Of a stretch of 9,478 bases of DNA, positions 1 to 6,194 are shown piece by piece. The stretch comes from CAZUGH01 sp964619785. Lineage in GTDB: Bacteria > Bacillota > Clostridia > Lachnospirales > Lachnospiraceae. The notes beneath the pieces are model-generated. The model was not told where the DNA came from. It saw only the letters and a program-made list of their open reading frames with translations, and did no database searches. The stretch covers positions 1 to 9,478 of the forward strand of contig CAZUGH010000068.1 in assembly GCA_964619785.1 (NCBI GenBank), read 5' to 3'. A program made the position numbers and the translations under genes. How positions within the stretch are numbered: the first letter of the stretch is position 1; every line of letters starts with the position of its first letter.

Positions 1-470
1 CACTCAATCATATAGATTCCACCGAGCTCCATCTGTTTTACATAATCTACTAGTTATATCTGATTATTAAAACTATACGAGAAAATGGTATCTATTGGCT
101 TAATACCGTATGCCACTCCACAAGCACCGAGTTGATTGCATATTTCTCTTGTATATTCTATATTACGCGCATAGAGAAGATGTTCTGATTTCATACTAAG
201 CTTGGAAAATATTTTCATACTATGTAGAATTTCGTTCATATTCTGGCTCTCATTCTGTGCATTTGACATTCCATTCATAGCATCCCATATTCCAATCGTA
301 GACAAGCCGTGACGCTGTATCATGGCAATTTGTTCCTTTAATGCATTGGCCTCTAAAGAAGATACCATAAAATTAGCTTTATGTTTATACCTCGCAAGCA
401 AATCAAGTATATATTGATAGGTCTGTTTCTTCTCAACACCCAAAAAGCCAAGTCCAATCATCGGCTGTGT
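1..470 (-). pseudogene. C-terminal remnant of an unrecognised protein (weak GDPD-like pattern), interrupted by an in-frame stop
   Basis: On the minus strand a frame is open from about 470 to 57. It reads TAA at 54-56 and then stays open in the same frame to the window edge, where it translates as LVDYVKQMELGGIYMIE. This looks like one coding sequence broken by a nonsense codon; a single C-to-T change (CAA to TAA) would be enough. Its N-terminus is missing: the frame emerges out of phase from the dehydrogenase remnant to the right, and the first Met (461) has no sensible ribosome binding site. I do not recognise the family securely. The pattern of a VSSLEANALKEQI stretch, then LSTIGIW, and a closing segment with GGIYMIE faintly recalls the second half of a glycerophosphodiester phosphodiesterase TIM barrel, but no catalytic motif is present. 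The gene continues beyond the window. Confidence 0.55.
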
Positions 471-976
471 AAACGATGTTTTTCGTCTCCAGGATTAATT
501 CGCTCGGGTGAATAACCTAGCGAAAACTCTTTTCCACATACCATACCTGATTCCTCTTCCAGTATTTTGGCACAAATATGTTCTGTTACTCCAGGATATA
601 CGGTAGACTCATACACAACAATACACCCCGGCGTGAGATATCTGCCAACAATCTGACTCGCCAATTTCACGGGTTCAAGATTTGGGGTTTTATCTGCGTT
701 CACCGGGGTAGGAACAGCAACGACAAAGAACTTCACATTACGAAGTTCTCTCTCATCACTCGTATATAACATGGAAGAATTACGAATCACCTGATCTCCC
801 ACTTCTTTTGTTGGATCGATTCCTTGTTGATACATATGTATTTTGGATTCATTATTGTCAAATCCAATCACATCCATTATCTTGGCAAATTCAATCGCAA
901 TCGGCATTCCGACATAACCAAGACCGATTACTGCCAACTTCTCTCTTCGTTTGATCAGTTTCTTATAAAGACTGAT
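458..976 (-). pseudogene. Truncated nucleotide-sugar dehydrogenase (WbpA/WecC type), N-terminal fragment with lost start codon
   Basis: The 172 codons match the N-terminal Rossmann part of UDP-N-acetyl-hexosamine dehydrogenases, which oxidise UDP-sugars to uronic acids for surface polysaccharide. Visible motifs are AVIGLGYVGMP (dinucleotide binding), AVPTPVN, ESTVYPGVTE and GYSPERINPGDEKHRL. Family members are about 420-430 residues. This one ends abruptly after HRL with HSR and a stop, so the catalytic-cysteine half is gone. The reading frame continues upstream of the first possible start (TTG at 937) as SLYKKLIKRREK, the usual N-terminus of the family. It reaches a perfectly placed ribosome binding site (985-990) with ATC, not ATG, at 974-976. 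The fragment lies 15 bp after apbE, in the same direction. Start loss plus 3' truncation argue for a pseudogene. Translation from TTG 937 is possible but would give an inactive fragment. Confidence 0.85.
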
Positions 977-984
977 ACCTATAC

Positions 985-990
985 ACCTCC
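985..990 (-). promoter_or_regulatory. Orphaned ribosome binding site GGAGGT of the dehydrogenase remnant
   Basis: GGAGGT lies on the minus strand 8 nt before codon ATC (974-976), the ideal spacing for a start codon there. It begins just after the apbE stop codon (992-994). There is no in-frame ATG, GTG or TTG at a suitable distance, so the site marks where the original start must have been. Confidence 0.65.
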
Positions 991-991
991 A

Positions 992-1975
992 TCAGTTACT
1001 TTTCTTGAAATCTGAGGTGGTTGATGACACCTCTCCCTCTTTTGTAACCAAAATGAGATCATATTCTGGGTGCATTTTCTGAAATGCTAATGCTTTTTCC
1101 CTACCCATCACAAATAATGCTGTAGATAAACTGTCACAAGCTGTCCCATCTTGACTCACTACTGTGACCGATGCCAGATCGGTGTCTGCAGGCGCAGCAG
1201 TATTTCGATCCATAATGTGATGATACCGAATCCCATCTTTCTCAAAATATCGCTCATAGTTGCCCGACGTAATAACCGCTTCATTCTCTACTTGAATCGT
1301 TCCAATGAGAGAATCCGCTTGCAGTGGATTGGTCACTCCTATATTATATGCCTGCTTGTCCGGTTTTATTCCTAGAACTTCAACATTACCTCCTAAGGAT
1401 ACAATGGCAGATTGCACTGACAGCTTTTGAAACAATTTGATAATCTGGCTTGATGTATATCCTTTTGCGATTCCACCAAGGTCAATCGCCATCTCCTTAC
1501 CAATTTGCACTTGATTCGGTTCGCATAGCTTTATCTTTTGGTAATCAACTAACGTTTTAAGTTTTGTAAGTTGTTCCTTGCTCGGAATTTGATACTTCTT
1601 GCTATCAAATCCCCATGCTTTTACAACAGGATATATGGATATATCAAATGCACCCTCTGTCAATTCGGAGAGTTCTATACTTCTTTTTATTAATTGATAA
1701 GTCTCGGAATCTACTGTTACAAAGCTACCTGCACTTTCATTGATTCGATAGATGTCACTGTTTTTATCCGTAGCACTAAATAACCTATCATATTTTGTAA
1801 TCAGACTTTTTGCTTGGAAAATGGCGTCCTCACCACTTTTGCCATATACCGTCAAATCCATTACCGTATCCATAGCAAATATCTCAGCAGTCGCAGGCTT
1901 TTGCTCACTTTCACCACAACCATATAAGAACAAACAAGAAAAAATGCATAGCCCAATCAAAACTCTATTCTTCAT
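992..1975 (-). CDS. apbE: FAD:protein FMN transferase, ApbE family lipoprotein
   Basis: The 327-residue protein transfers FMN from FAD onto Thr/Ser of target flavoproteins outside the membrane (family knowledge). A signal peptide with lipobox LYGC at residues 17-20 predicts a lipoprotein anchored by Cys20. ApbE landmarks follow in order: AMDTVMDLTVYG (34-45), TEGAFDIS then WGF (106-123), AIDLGGIAKGY (163-173), IVSLGGNVEVLG (191-202), ITSGNYERYF (235-244), HHIMDRNT (252-259), and ACDSLSTALFVMG (279-291), whose Asp and Thr are the expected Mg-binding residues. I chose ATG 1975 because it begins the signal peptide and is preceded by AGAGGAATT. The frame extends further upstream only by running over queH. 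The gene overlaps the queH end by 11 bp, suggesting coupled translation. No target flavoprotein (Rnf, Nqr or an FMN-binding-domain protein) is in the window, so its substrate is unknown. Confidence 0.95.
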   Translation of the reverse strand: MKNRVLIGLCIFSCLFLYGCGESEQKPATAEIFAMDTVMDLTVYGKSGEDAIFQAKSLITKYDRLFSATDKNSDIYRINESAGSFVTVDSETYQLIKRSIELSELTEGAFDISIYPVVKAWGFDSKKYQIPSKEQLTKLKTLVDYQKIKLCEPNQVQIGKEMAIDLGGIAKGYTSSQIIKLFQKLSVQSAIVSLGGNVEVLGIKPDKQAYNIGVTNPLQADSLIGTIQVENEAVITSGNYERYFEKDGIRYHHIMDRNTAAPADTDLASVTVVSQDGTACDSLSTALFVMGREKALAFQKMHPEYDLILVTKEGEVSSTTSDFKKSN

Positions 1976-2597
1976 GATGTAATTCCTCTCTATCTCTCGC
2001 CGCCTTTGAATAGATACAACCACAATAATTCTGGCGATACAGATGATACTCTCGAGATAATTCAATACTTCGCTTGTAACCATTTTTCTTCTTAAAATCC
2101 GATGGCAAATATTTCACGTGATATTCCTCTGCCAATCTCTCGCCAATCTCCATCAGTTTATCAGCATGTTTATATGGACTCACAGATAATGTTGTACAAT
2201 AATAATCAAAACCCTCTTCACTCGCTTTTTGTGCCGTCTCTCGAAGTCTCAATTCATAACAATGATAACAACGCTCCCCACCTTCTGGTGCCATCTCAAG
2301 ACCTTTTGCAATCTGATAGAACTTCTCTGGCTCAAATTTGCCTTCATAAAAAACAGGCTTTTCTTCAAATGGATATTCCTCTAGAAATCGAATCTCTTCT
2401 TGTTTACGCTTTTCATATTCTGCTTCTTCCGTTATATTCGGATTATAGAAAAAAACAGTCACAACAAAATCAGACATCAAGCGTTCTAACACAGCACTAC
2501 TACATGGAGCACAACATACCTGTAGTAGAAGTGTCGGTCTCTGATTCATGTTCTTGATTAACGCTTCTCTTTCTTTTTCATAATTTCTCTGATTCAT
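1965..2597 (-). CDS. queH: Epoxyqueuosine reductase QueH
   Basis: The 210-residue cytosolic enzyme reduces epoxyqueuosine to queuosine at the tRNA wobble position, the last step of Q-tRNA modification, as the non-orthologous alternative to cobalamin-dependent QueG (family knowledge). Diagnostic motifs are LLLQVCCAPCSS (Cys28, Cys29, Cys32), FFYNPNI (49-55), ERCYHCYELRL with Cys110 and Cys113 (the second part of the Fe-S site), CTTLSVSPYKH (134-144) and the C-terminal YCGC pair (Cys192, Cys194). Length fits the family. ATG 2597 is preceded by AAAGAGGAAT at good spacing. It lies 19 bp after pgeF and overlaps apbE by 11 bp, so it is the middle gene of an operon. No queuosine salvage, transport or tgt gene and no preQ1 riboswitch is visible here; expression probably depends on the promoter before pgeF. 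Confidence 0.95.
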   Translation of the reverse strand: MNQRNYEKEREALIKNMNQRPTLLLQVCCAPCSSAVLERLMSDFVVTVFFYNPNITEEAEYEKRKQEEIRFLEEYPFEEKPVFYEGKFEPEKFYQIAKGLEMAPEGGERCYHCYELRLRETAQKASEEGFDYYCTTLSVSPYKHADKLMEIGERLAEEYHVKYLPSDFKKKNGYKRSIELSREYHLYRQNYCGCIYSKAARDREELHHEE

Positions 2598-2616
2598 ATA
2601 ATTCCTCTTTTCATCA

Positions 2617-3441
2617 TTATGCTAAGCCGCGACAGCTAATGATGCCCGCAAGATTTCCACGTTTACCACCTGTAGCTCGGTGAGAAAACAATAAATCCTG
2701 GTGACAGCAGGTGCATAATCCACTCGTTTCAATATTAGAAGGTGCGATTCCGGCCTCATGAAGTATGATACGATTTGCTTCCCACAGATTAAGCTGATAC
2801 TTGCCATTTTTCTTATCAAGTAGAATGTTTTGCCACTGATGCTCAAGAAATTCTCTTTGGAATTCCTGTGCGACATCTTCACTCACTTCATAGCAGCCCT
2901 GACAAATACCAGGTCCAATCACGCATCTGATATCTCTACGTTCACAGGAAAATTCATTGCTCATTCGTTCTATCATCTTTTGCCCAATTCGACTGACCGT
3001 TCCTCGCCACCCAGAATGTGCCATTGCAACAACCTTTTTAACAGGGTCTACAAAGTATAAGGGAATACAATCTGCATAAAACGTAATCAAAGTCACTTCT
3101 GGGTCATTGGTAATCAAACCATCAATTTCAGCATAATCACGTTCTTTTAAAATGCCTTTACCACAGTCTTCACGAGTTACTGTTCGTATATTTGTCTTAT
3201 GAACTTGGTCGGAAAACACTAGGCTTTCTACTTCATAGCCTAGAGAACTTGCTAATCTGCGATGATTTTCCATCACCGCTTCTTCATCATCTCCACGAGA
3301 AAAGCTCAAATTCATGCTTTTGTAGATGCCTTCACTCACTCCACCCTTCTTCGTGGAAAAGCCATGAAGAACTCCTAATTCTTCTAAAATTGGAAGTTTT
3401 ACTACGGTTACTCCGTCAATTGTTTCTATATTATAACTCAT
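2617..3441 (-). CDS. pgeF: Peptidoglycan editing factor PgeF / YfiH-YlmD laccase-domain protein
   Basis: The 274-residue protein belongs to the Cu-oxidase_4 (DUF152) family. Members act as zinc-dependent purine nucleoside phosphorylase/adenosine deaminase-like enzymes, and E. coli YfiH edits misincorporated residues in murein precursors (family knowledge). Visible motifs are HGFSTKKGGVSEGIYKSMNL (26-45), DQVH with metal ligand His81, EIDGLITNDP (105-114), ADC with Cys125, AHSGWRGT with His142 (141-148), IGPGICQGCYEV (175-186), and CTCCHQDLLFSHRATGGKRG (243-262). The metal-binding His/Cys/His triad is intact. The start at 3441 is chosen from AAGGA at 3450-3454, 8 nt upstream, and from homology. 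ATGs at 3447 and 3450 are too close to that site, and a longer frame to 3597 would cover the promoter. It is the first gene of the pgeF-queH-apbE operon, away from the division cluster where ylmD often sits. Confidence 0.93.
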   Translation of the reverse strand: MSYNIETIDGVTVVKLPILEELGVLHGFSTKKGGVSEGIYKSMNLSFSRGDDEEAVMENHRRLASSLGYEVESLVFSDQVHKTNIRTVTREDCGKGILKERDYAEIDGLITNDPEVTLITFYADCIPLYFVDPVKKVVAMAHSGWRGTVSRIGQKMIERMSNEFSCERRDIRCVIGPGICQGCYEVSEDVAQEFQREFLEHQWQNILLDKKNGKYQLNLWEANRIILHEAGIAPSNIETSGLCTCCHQDLLFSHRATGGKRGNLAGIISCRGLA

Positions 3442-3475
3442 AAACATCATCCTTTTTTCGCATAATATGATTAAT

Positions 3476-3504
3476 ATTATAGTAGAACTTGCAAAAAAGG
3501 TAAA
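3476..3504 (-). promoter_or_regulatory. Sigma-A promoter of the pgeF-queH-apbE operon
   Basis: On the minus strand a -35 TTTACC (3499-3504, 4 of 6 consensus) is followed after exactly 17 nt by a perfect -10 TATAAT (3476-3481). The start of transcription would be near 3469, leaving a leader of about 28 nt before pgeF. It is back-to-back with the promoter for the plus-strand genes. Confidence 0.75.
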
Positions 3505-3511
3505 GTATTGA

Positions 3512-3540
3512 TTGCTTTTTATGGATTTATTCGTTATACT
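3512..3540 (+). promoter_or_regulatory. Probable sigma-A promoter of the phospholipase-helicase pair
   Basis: -35 TTGCTT (3512-3517, 3 of 6) and -10 TATACT (3535-3540, 5 of 6) are separated by 17 nt. A slightly better -35, TTGATT at 3508-3513, would need a 21-nt spacer. Transcription would start near 3547, about 30 nt before the phospholipase start codon. The weak -35 leaves room for an activator, but no operator is evident. Confidence 0.5.
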
Positions 3541-3576
3541 CATATTTATGCGTTCTATTGACAAGGAGGTTAACTC

Positions 3577-4410
3577 ATGCCATCTATTTACACTCACGAC
3601 CGATTCGGTGAGCAGGTACTAGATAGTCTGCCCGAAGAAATCAAGAATCATATCATTCCTAACATGACACAATTTCGTATTGGTCTTCAAGGACCTGATT
3701 TTTTATTTTTCTACCATCCACTCATAAAACGCAAGCCAAACAAACTGGGACATGCACAACACAAGACCCCTGCTAGGGAATTCTTTGAACCGCTGCTTCC
3801 ACTATTACGTGACTTAGGTTACGATAGTCCGGAGTATGCTTATGTGATCGGCTACATCTGTCATTTTATGTTGGACAGCGAAAGCCATGGGTATGTCAAC
3901 AAGAAATCCAGGAAAAAGGGCTTCAATCATCTCGTCATGGAGATTGAATTTGACCGCTTTTTAATGAAAAAAGACGGACTGAATCCACTTGCATATCCTA
4001 TATGGAGCTATGTACCAAAGGATTCTACGACAGTTCAGACGATTTCCAACATCTATAAGAATCTCGGCATCTCGACAAAACAAGTTGCCACTTCTTTAAA
4101 GGGTATGTATTTTTATAAAAAATTACTGACTACAGGTAAAACATTGAAGCGTTTTCTCATTCGTTTGGGAATGAAGATTACTTTGTGCTATCGGGAATTA
4201 GAAGGTCATATGATGACTTTGATTCCTCAGAACTCTGCCAAGGTTACCAATCCCGAACTTTTGTCCTGCTTTGAAGGCGCGATACCTATAACAATCGATA
4301 TCATTGGAGAATTTCACAAGAATTTGATGACTGACATGCCATTAAATCAGAGATTTAACTGTGATTTTCGTAGCAACAAGAGCAACACAGAAAGGAAACA
4401 TTTTGGATAA
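3577..4410 (+). CDS. Zinc-dependent phospholipase C family protein, apparently cytosolic
   Basis: The 277-residue protein resembles the Zn_dep_PLPC fold, the all-helical domain of B. cereus PLC and C. perfringens alpha-toxin. Likely metal ligands are spaced as in that family: His7, Asp41 in LQGPDFLFFYHP, His59 or His62, His96-x3-Asp100 then His104 in GYICHFMLDSESHGY (92-106), and His118-x3-Glu122 in FNHLVMEIEFD. The HxxxD and HxxxE pairs correspond to His118/Asp122 and His142/Glu146 of the B. cereus enzyme (from memory). There is no signal peptide, unlike secreted toxins, so a housekeeping or lipid-related hydrolase in the cytosol is more likely than a toxin; the substrate is unknown. Ribosome binding site AGGAGG (3565-3570) is 6 nt before the ATG. 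The last 8 bp overlap the helicase start. The C-terminal tail from about residue 258 is polar and looks unstructured. Confidence 0.85.
   Translation: MPSIYTHDRFGEQVLDSLPEEIKNHIIPNMTQFRIGLQGPDFLFFYHPLIKRKPNKLGHAQHKTPAREFFEPLLPLLRDLGYDSPEYAYVIGYICHFMLDSESHGYVNKKSRKKGFNHLVMEIEFDRFLMKKDGLNPLAYPIWSYVPKDSTTVQTISNIYKNLGISTKQVATSLKGMYFYKKLLTTGKTLKRFLIRLGMKITLCYRELEGHMMTLIPQNSAKVTNPELLSCFEGAIPITIDIIGEFHKNLMTDMPLNQRFNCDFRSNKSNTERKHFG
4391..4396 (+). promoter_or_regulatory. Ribosome binding site deciding the TTG start of the helicase
   Basis: AAAGGA lies 6 nt upstream of TTG 4403, inside the 3' end of the phospholipase gene. From this TTG the protein begins MDNLTFDELEL, the usual start just before the Q motif. 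The alternative ATG at 4361 has no purine-rich site at the right distance and would add 14 residues with no homology value. Confidence 0.7.
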
Positions 4411-6067
4411 TTTAACATTTGATGAATTAGAACTCGACCCCCGTTTAATGCGCGCAATTGAGGAGATGGGATTTGTGGAGGCTTCGGCTATCCAGTCTCA
4501 AGCCATTCCATTTGCACTAGCTGGACTTGACTTAGTTGGTCAGGCACAGACAGGAACTGGTAAGACAGCTGCATATGCTCTCCCAATGCTTCAACGTATG
4601 GATCCCGACGTCAGAGCCGTACAGGGCTTGATTCTCTGTCCAACTAGAGAGTTGGCGATTCAGGTCTCCGAGGAAATTCATAAGCTGGCTAAGTATATCC
4701 ATGGCATTCGTGCTTTGGCAATATACGGTGGTCAGGATATTAGCCGTCAGATTAAAGCTTTAAAGGGTGGTGTCAATATCATTATTGGTACACCAGGACG
4801 TATTATGGATCATATGAGACGCAAAACTCTTCGTTTTGACCAACTCAAGATGATCACACTTGATGAAGCAGATGAGATGTTAAACATGGGATTCCGTGAA
4901 GACATCGAAACCATTTTAAAAGAAACACCTGAGACTAGACAGACACTTCTCTTCTCAGCCACAATGCCAAGACCGATTATGGAGATTGCGCGTACTTATC
5001 AAAATGATGCTAAAATCATCAAGATTGCAAAGAAAGAACTTACTGTTAATAATATTAAGCAGGTATACTACCGCATTCGTCCACATGACCGTGTGGAAGC
5101 ATTATGTCGTCTCTTAGATGTAGAGCAGCCAAACCTATCTGTCGTCTTCACAAATACGAAGCGTGGTGCCGATGAACTTGTTGAGTCACTCACAGATCGT
5201 GGCTATGCAGCAGAAGCACTTCATGGAGATTTAAAACAGATTCAGCGTGATCGTGTTATGAGTGCATTCCGTAAAGGTATCACTTCCATTCTTGTTGCTA
5301 CTGATGTAGCTGCTCGTGGTATTGATGTAGATGACGTTGAAGCAGTATTTAACTATGAACTTCCTCAGGATGATGAATATTATGTCCATCGTATCGGACG
5401 TACAGGCCGTGCGGGTAGAACTGGTAAAGCATTTTCATTCGTATCAAGTAGAGATTATGGCCGTTTAAAATGTATCGAGCGTTACTGTCATATCACGATT
5501 GAAGCTGGTACAATTCCTACTGTCAAAGAAGTTCGTAAAATGCGTTTTGACAAGGTTTTCAAAGAAGCTCTCTATACAATGGAAAATTGCAACATTGATT
5601 CTTTAGTTGAACGACTCACAAGCAAATGTGACGAGCAGGAAATTGATCCACTTAAAGTAGCTGCTTCCCTCATGCGTATGGAACTCGGCGAAGAGAAGAT
5701 TTCTGAGATTGTTGCTGAAAAGCCAGGTAGAGAACGCGACAGCCGTGGTGGACGTAATGACCGTGGTAATCGTAATGGACGTAATGGTGAACGCCGTGGT
5801 AATCGTGAACGTAAAGATTATGATCGTCTCTTCATTAACATTGGAACATTAGCTCGTATTAAACCAGGTGATATCCTTGGTGCTATCGCAGGTGAGGTTA
5901 ACATTCCAGGTAAAAAGATTGGTGCAATTGACATGTATGACAAGTACTCCTTCGTAGAGGTTCCAAAAGATCTCACTAAGAAAGTTATCATGATTATGAA
6001 TAAAGCAAAAATCAAAGGGAAAAATGTACACTTTGAACAAAGTCAGAAACGTTCAGATGGTAAATAA
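4403..6067 (+). CDS. DEAD-box RNA helicase with C-terminal DbpA-type RNA-binding domain (DeaD/CshA-like)
   Basis: The 554-residue protein is an ATP-dependent RNA helicase, probably acting in ribosome assembly, RNA decay or cold adaptation. All core motifs are present: Q motif (F6, Q31), AQTGTGKT (48-55), PTRELA (80-85), GTPGR (129-133), DEAD (154-157), SAT (185-187), ATDVAARGID (299-308) and HRIGRTGRAGRTG (329-341). A basic Arg/Gly/Asn-rich linker (about 443-472) leads to a DbpA-type RNA-binding domain (about 473-546: RLFINIGTLARIKPGDILG, then YSFVEVPKD). The architecture resembles E. coli DeaD more than B. subtilis YxiN, which lacks such a linker. The start is TTG 4403 (see its binding site), overlapping the phospholipase gene by 8 bp. 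Arginine is mostly CGT, unlike the AGA-rich start of queH, suggesting high expression. It ends 15 bp before a strong terminator. Confidence 0.95.
   Translation: MDNLTFDELELDPRLMRAIEEMGFVEASAIQSQAIPFALAGLDLVGQAQTGTGKTAAYALPMLQRMDPDVRAVQGLILCPTRELAIQVSEEIHKLAKYIHGIRALAIYGGQDISRQIKALKGGVNIIIGTPGRIMDHMRRKTLRFDQLKMITLDEADEMLNMGFREDIETILKETPETRQTLLFSATMPRPIMEIARTYQNDAKIIKIAKKELTVNNIKQVYYRIRPHDRVEALCRLLDVEQPNLSVVFTNTKRGADELVESLTDRGYAAEALHGDLKQIQRDRVMSAFRKGITSILVATDVAARGIDVDDVEAVFNYELPQDDEYYVHRIGRTGRAGRTGKAFSFVSSRDYGRLKCIERYCHITIEAGTIPTVKEVRKMRFDKVFKEALYTMENCNIDSLVERLTSKCDEQEIDPLKVAASLMRMELGEEKISEIVAEKPGRERDSRGGRNDRGNRNGRNGERRGNRERKDYDRLFINIGTLARIKPGDILGAIAGEVNIPGKKIGAIDMYDKYSFVEVPKDLTKKVIMIMNKAKIKGKNVHFEQSQKRSDGK
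5761..5806 (+). repeat. Short direct repeat encoding part of the Arg/Gly/Asn-rich linker
   Basis: CCGTGGTAATCGT occurs exactly at 5761-5773 and 5794-5806, a 33-nt (11-codon) period, within a run of CGT/GGT/AAT codons. The in-frame repeat probably arose by slippage or duplication, and its length may vary among strains without breaking the reading frame. Confidence 0.6.
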
Positions 6068-6082
6068 ATAATCATAAAAGAG

Positions 6083-6126
6083 GCCATTTTCATAGCTTGA
6101 TCTAGCTATCGAAAATGGCTTTTTTT
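6083..6126 (+). terminator. Intrinsic terminator after the helicase
   Basis: GCCATTTTC plus ATAGCT (6083-6097) pairs with AGCTAT plus GAAAATGGC (6104-6119), giving 15 base pairs with one bulged C (6110) and a 6-nt loop, followed by seven T (6120-6126). On the minus strand the same hairpin is followed only by CTCTTTT, so it may also weakly stop the converging MATE transcript. Confidence 0.93.
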
Positions 6127-6166
6127 GTGCAATAAGCCGCTAGGCGAGATGCCCAAATTGCATGAA
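6124..6166. repeat. Palindromic intergenic repeat, copy 1
   Basis: TTTGTGCAATAAGCCG (6124-6139) is the exact reverse complement of 9463-9478. In this copy TTTGTGCAAT (6124-6133) pairs with ATTGCATGAA (6157-6166) over 10 pairs, two of them G-T wobbles, so the copy is itself a decayed palindrome. It starts within the T-tract of the helicase terminator. No coding potential and no transposase are associated with it. Confidence 0.6.
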
Positions 6167-6192
6167 TCGAGCAGGAGACAACCTACTCGATT
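6165..6192 (-). terminator. Hairpin just after the MATE gene, possible terminator without T-tract
   Basis: AATCGAGCAGG (6165-6175) pairs with CCTACTCGATT (6182-6192), 11 positions with one C-A mismatch and a 6-nt loop. It lies 2 nt beyond the MATE stop codon. Reading on the minus strand it is followed by CATGCAATTTGGG, with no T-run, so it is not a classical intrinsic terminator. It may protect the 3' end or work with the downstream hairpin of the helicase terminator. Confidence 0.4.
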
Positions 6193-6194
6193 AT

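Noticed and set aside
1976..2083. N-terminal extension of apbE
   Set aside because: It would run far into queH and place the signal peptide internally; ATG 1975 has its own ribosome binding site.
2102..2557. 151-codon open frame on the plus strand opposite queH
   Set aside because: It lies wholly antisense to a well-supported gene, has no ribosome binding site, shows no recognisable domain, and reads as low-complexity shadow sequence.
2598..3576. preQ1 riboswitch controlling queH
   Set aside because: queH is an internal operon gene with a 19-bp gap, and the pgeF leader is only about 28 nt, too short for an aptamer plus expression platform.
3442..3597. N-terminal extension of pgeF to an upstream ATG at 3597
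   Set aside because: It would overlap both divergent promoters and the phospholipase start, and homologues begin at about MSYN; the ribosome binding site at 3450-3454 fits 3441.
3577..4410. Secreted alpha-toxin-like virulence factor
   Set aside because: It has no signal peptide and no C-terminal C2-like (PLAT) domain; only the catalytic fold is shared.
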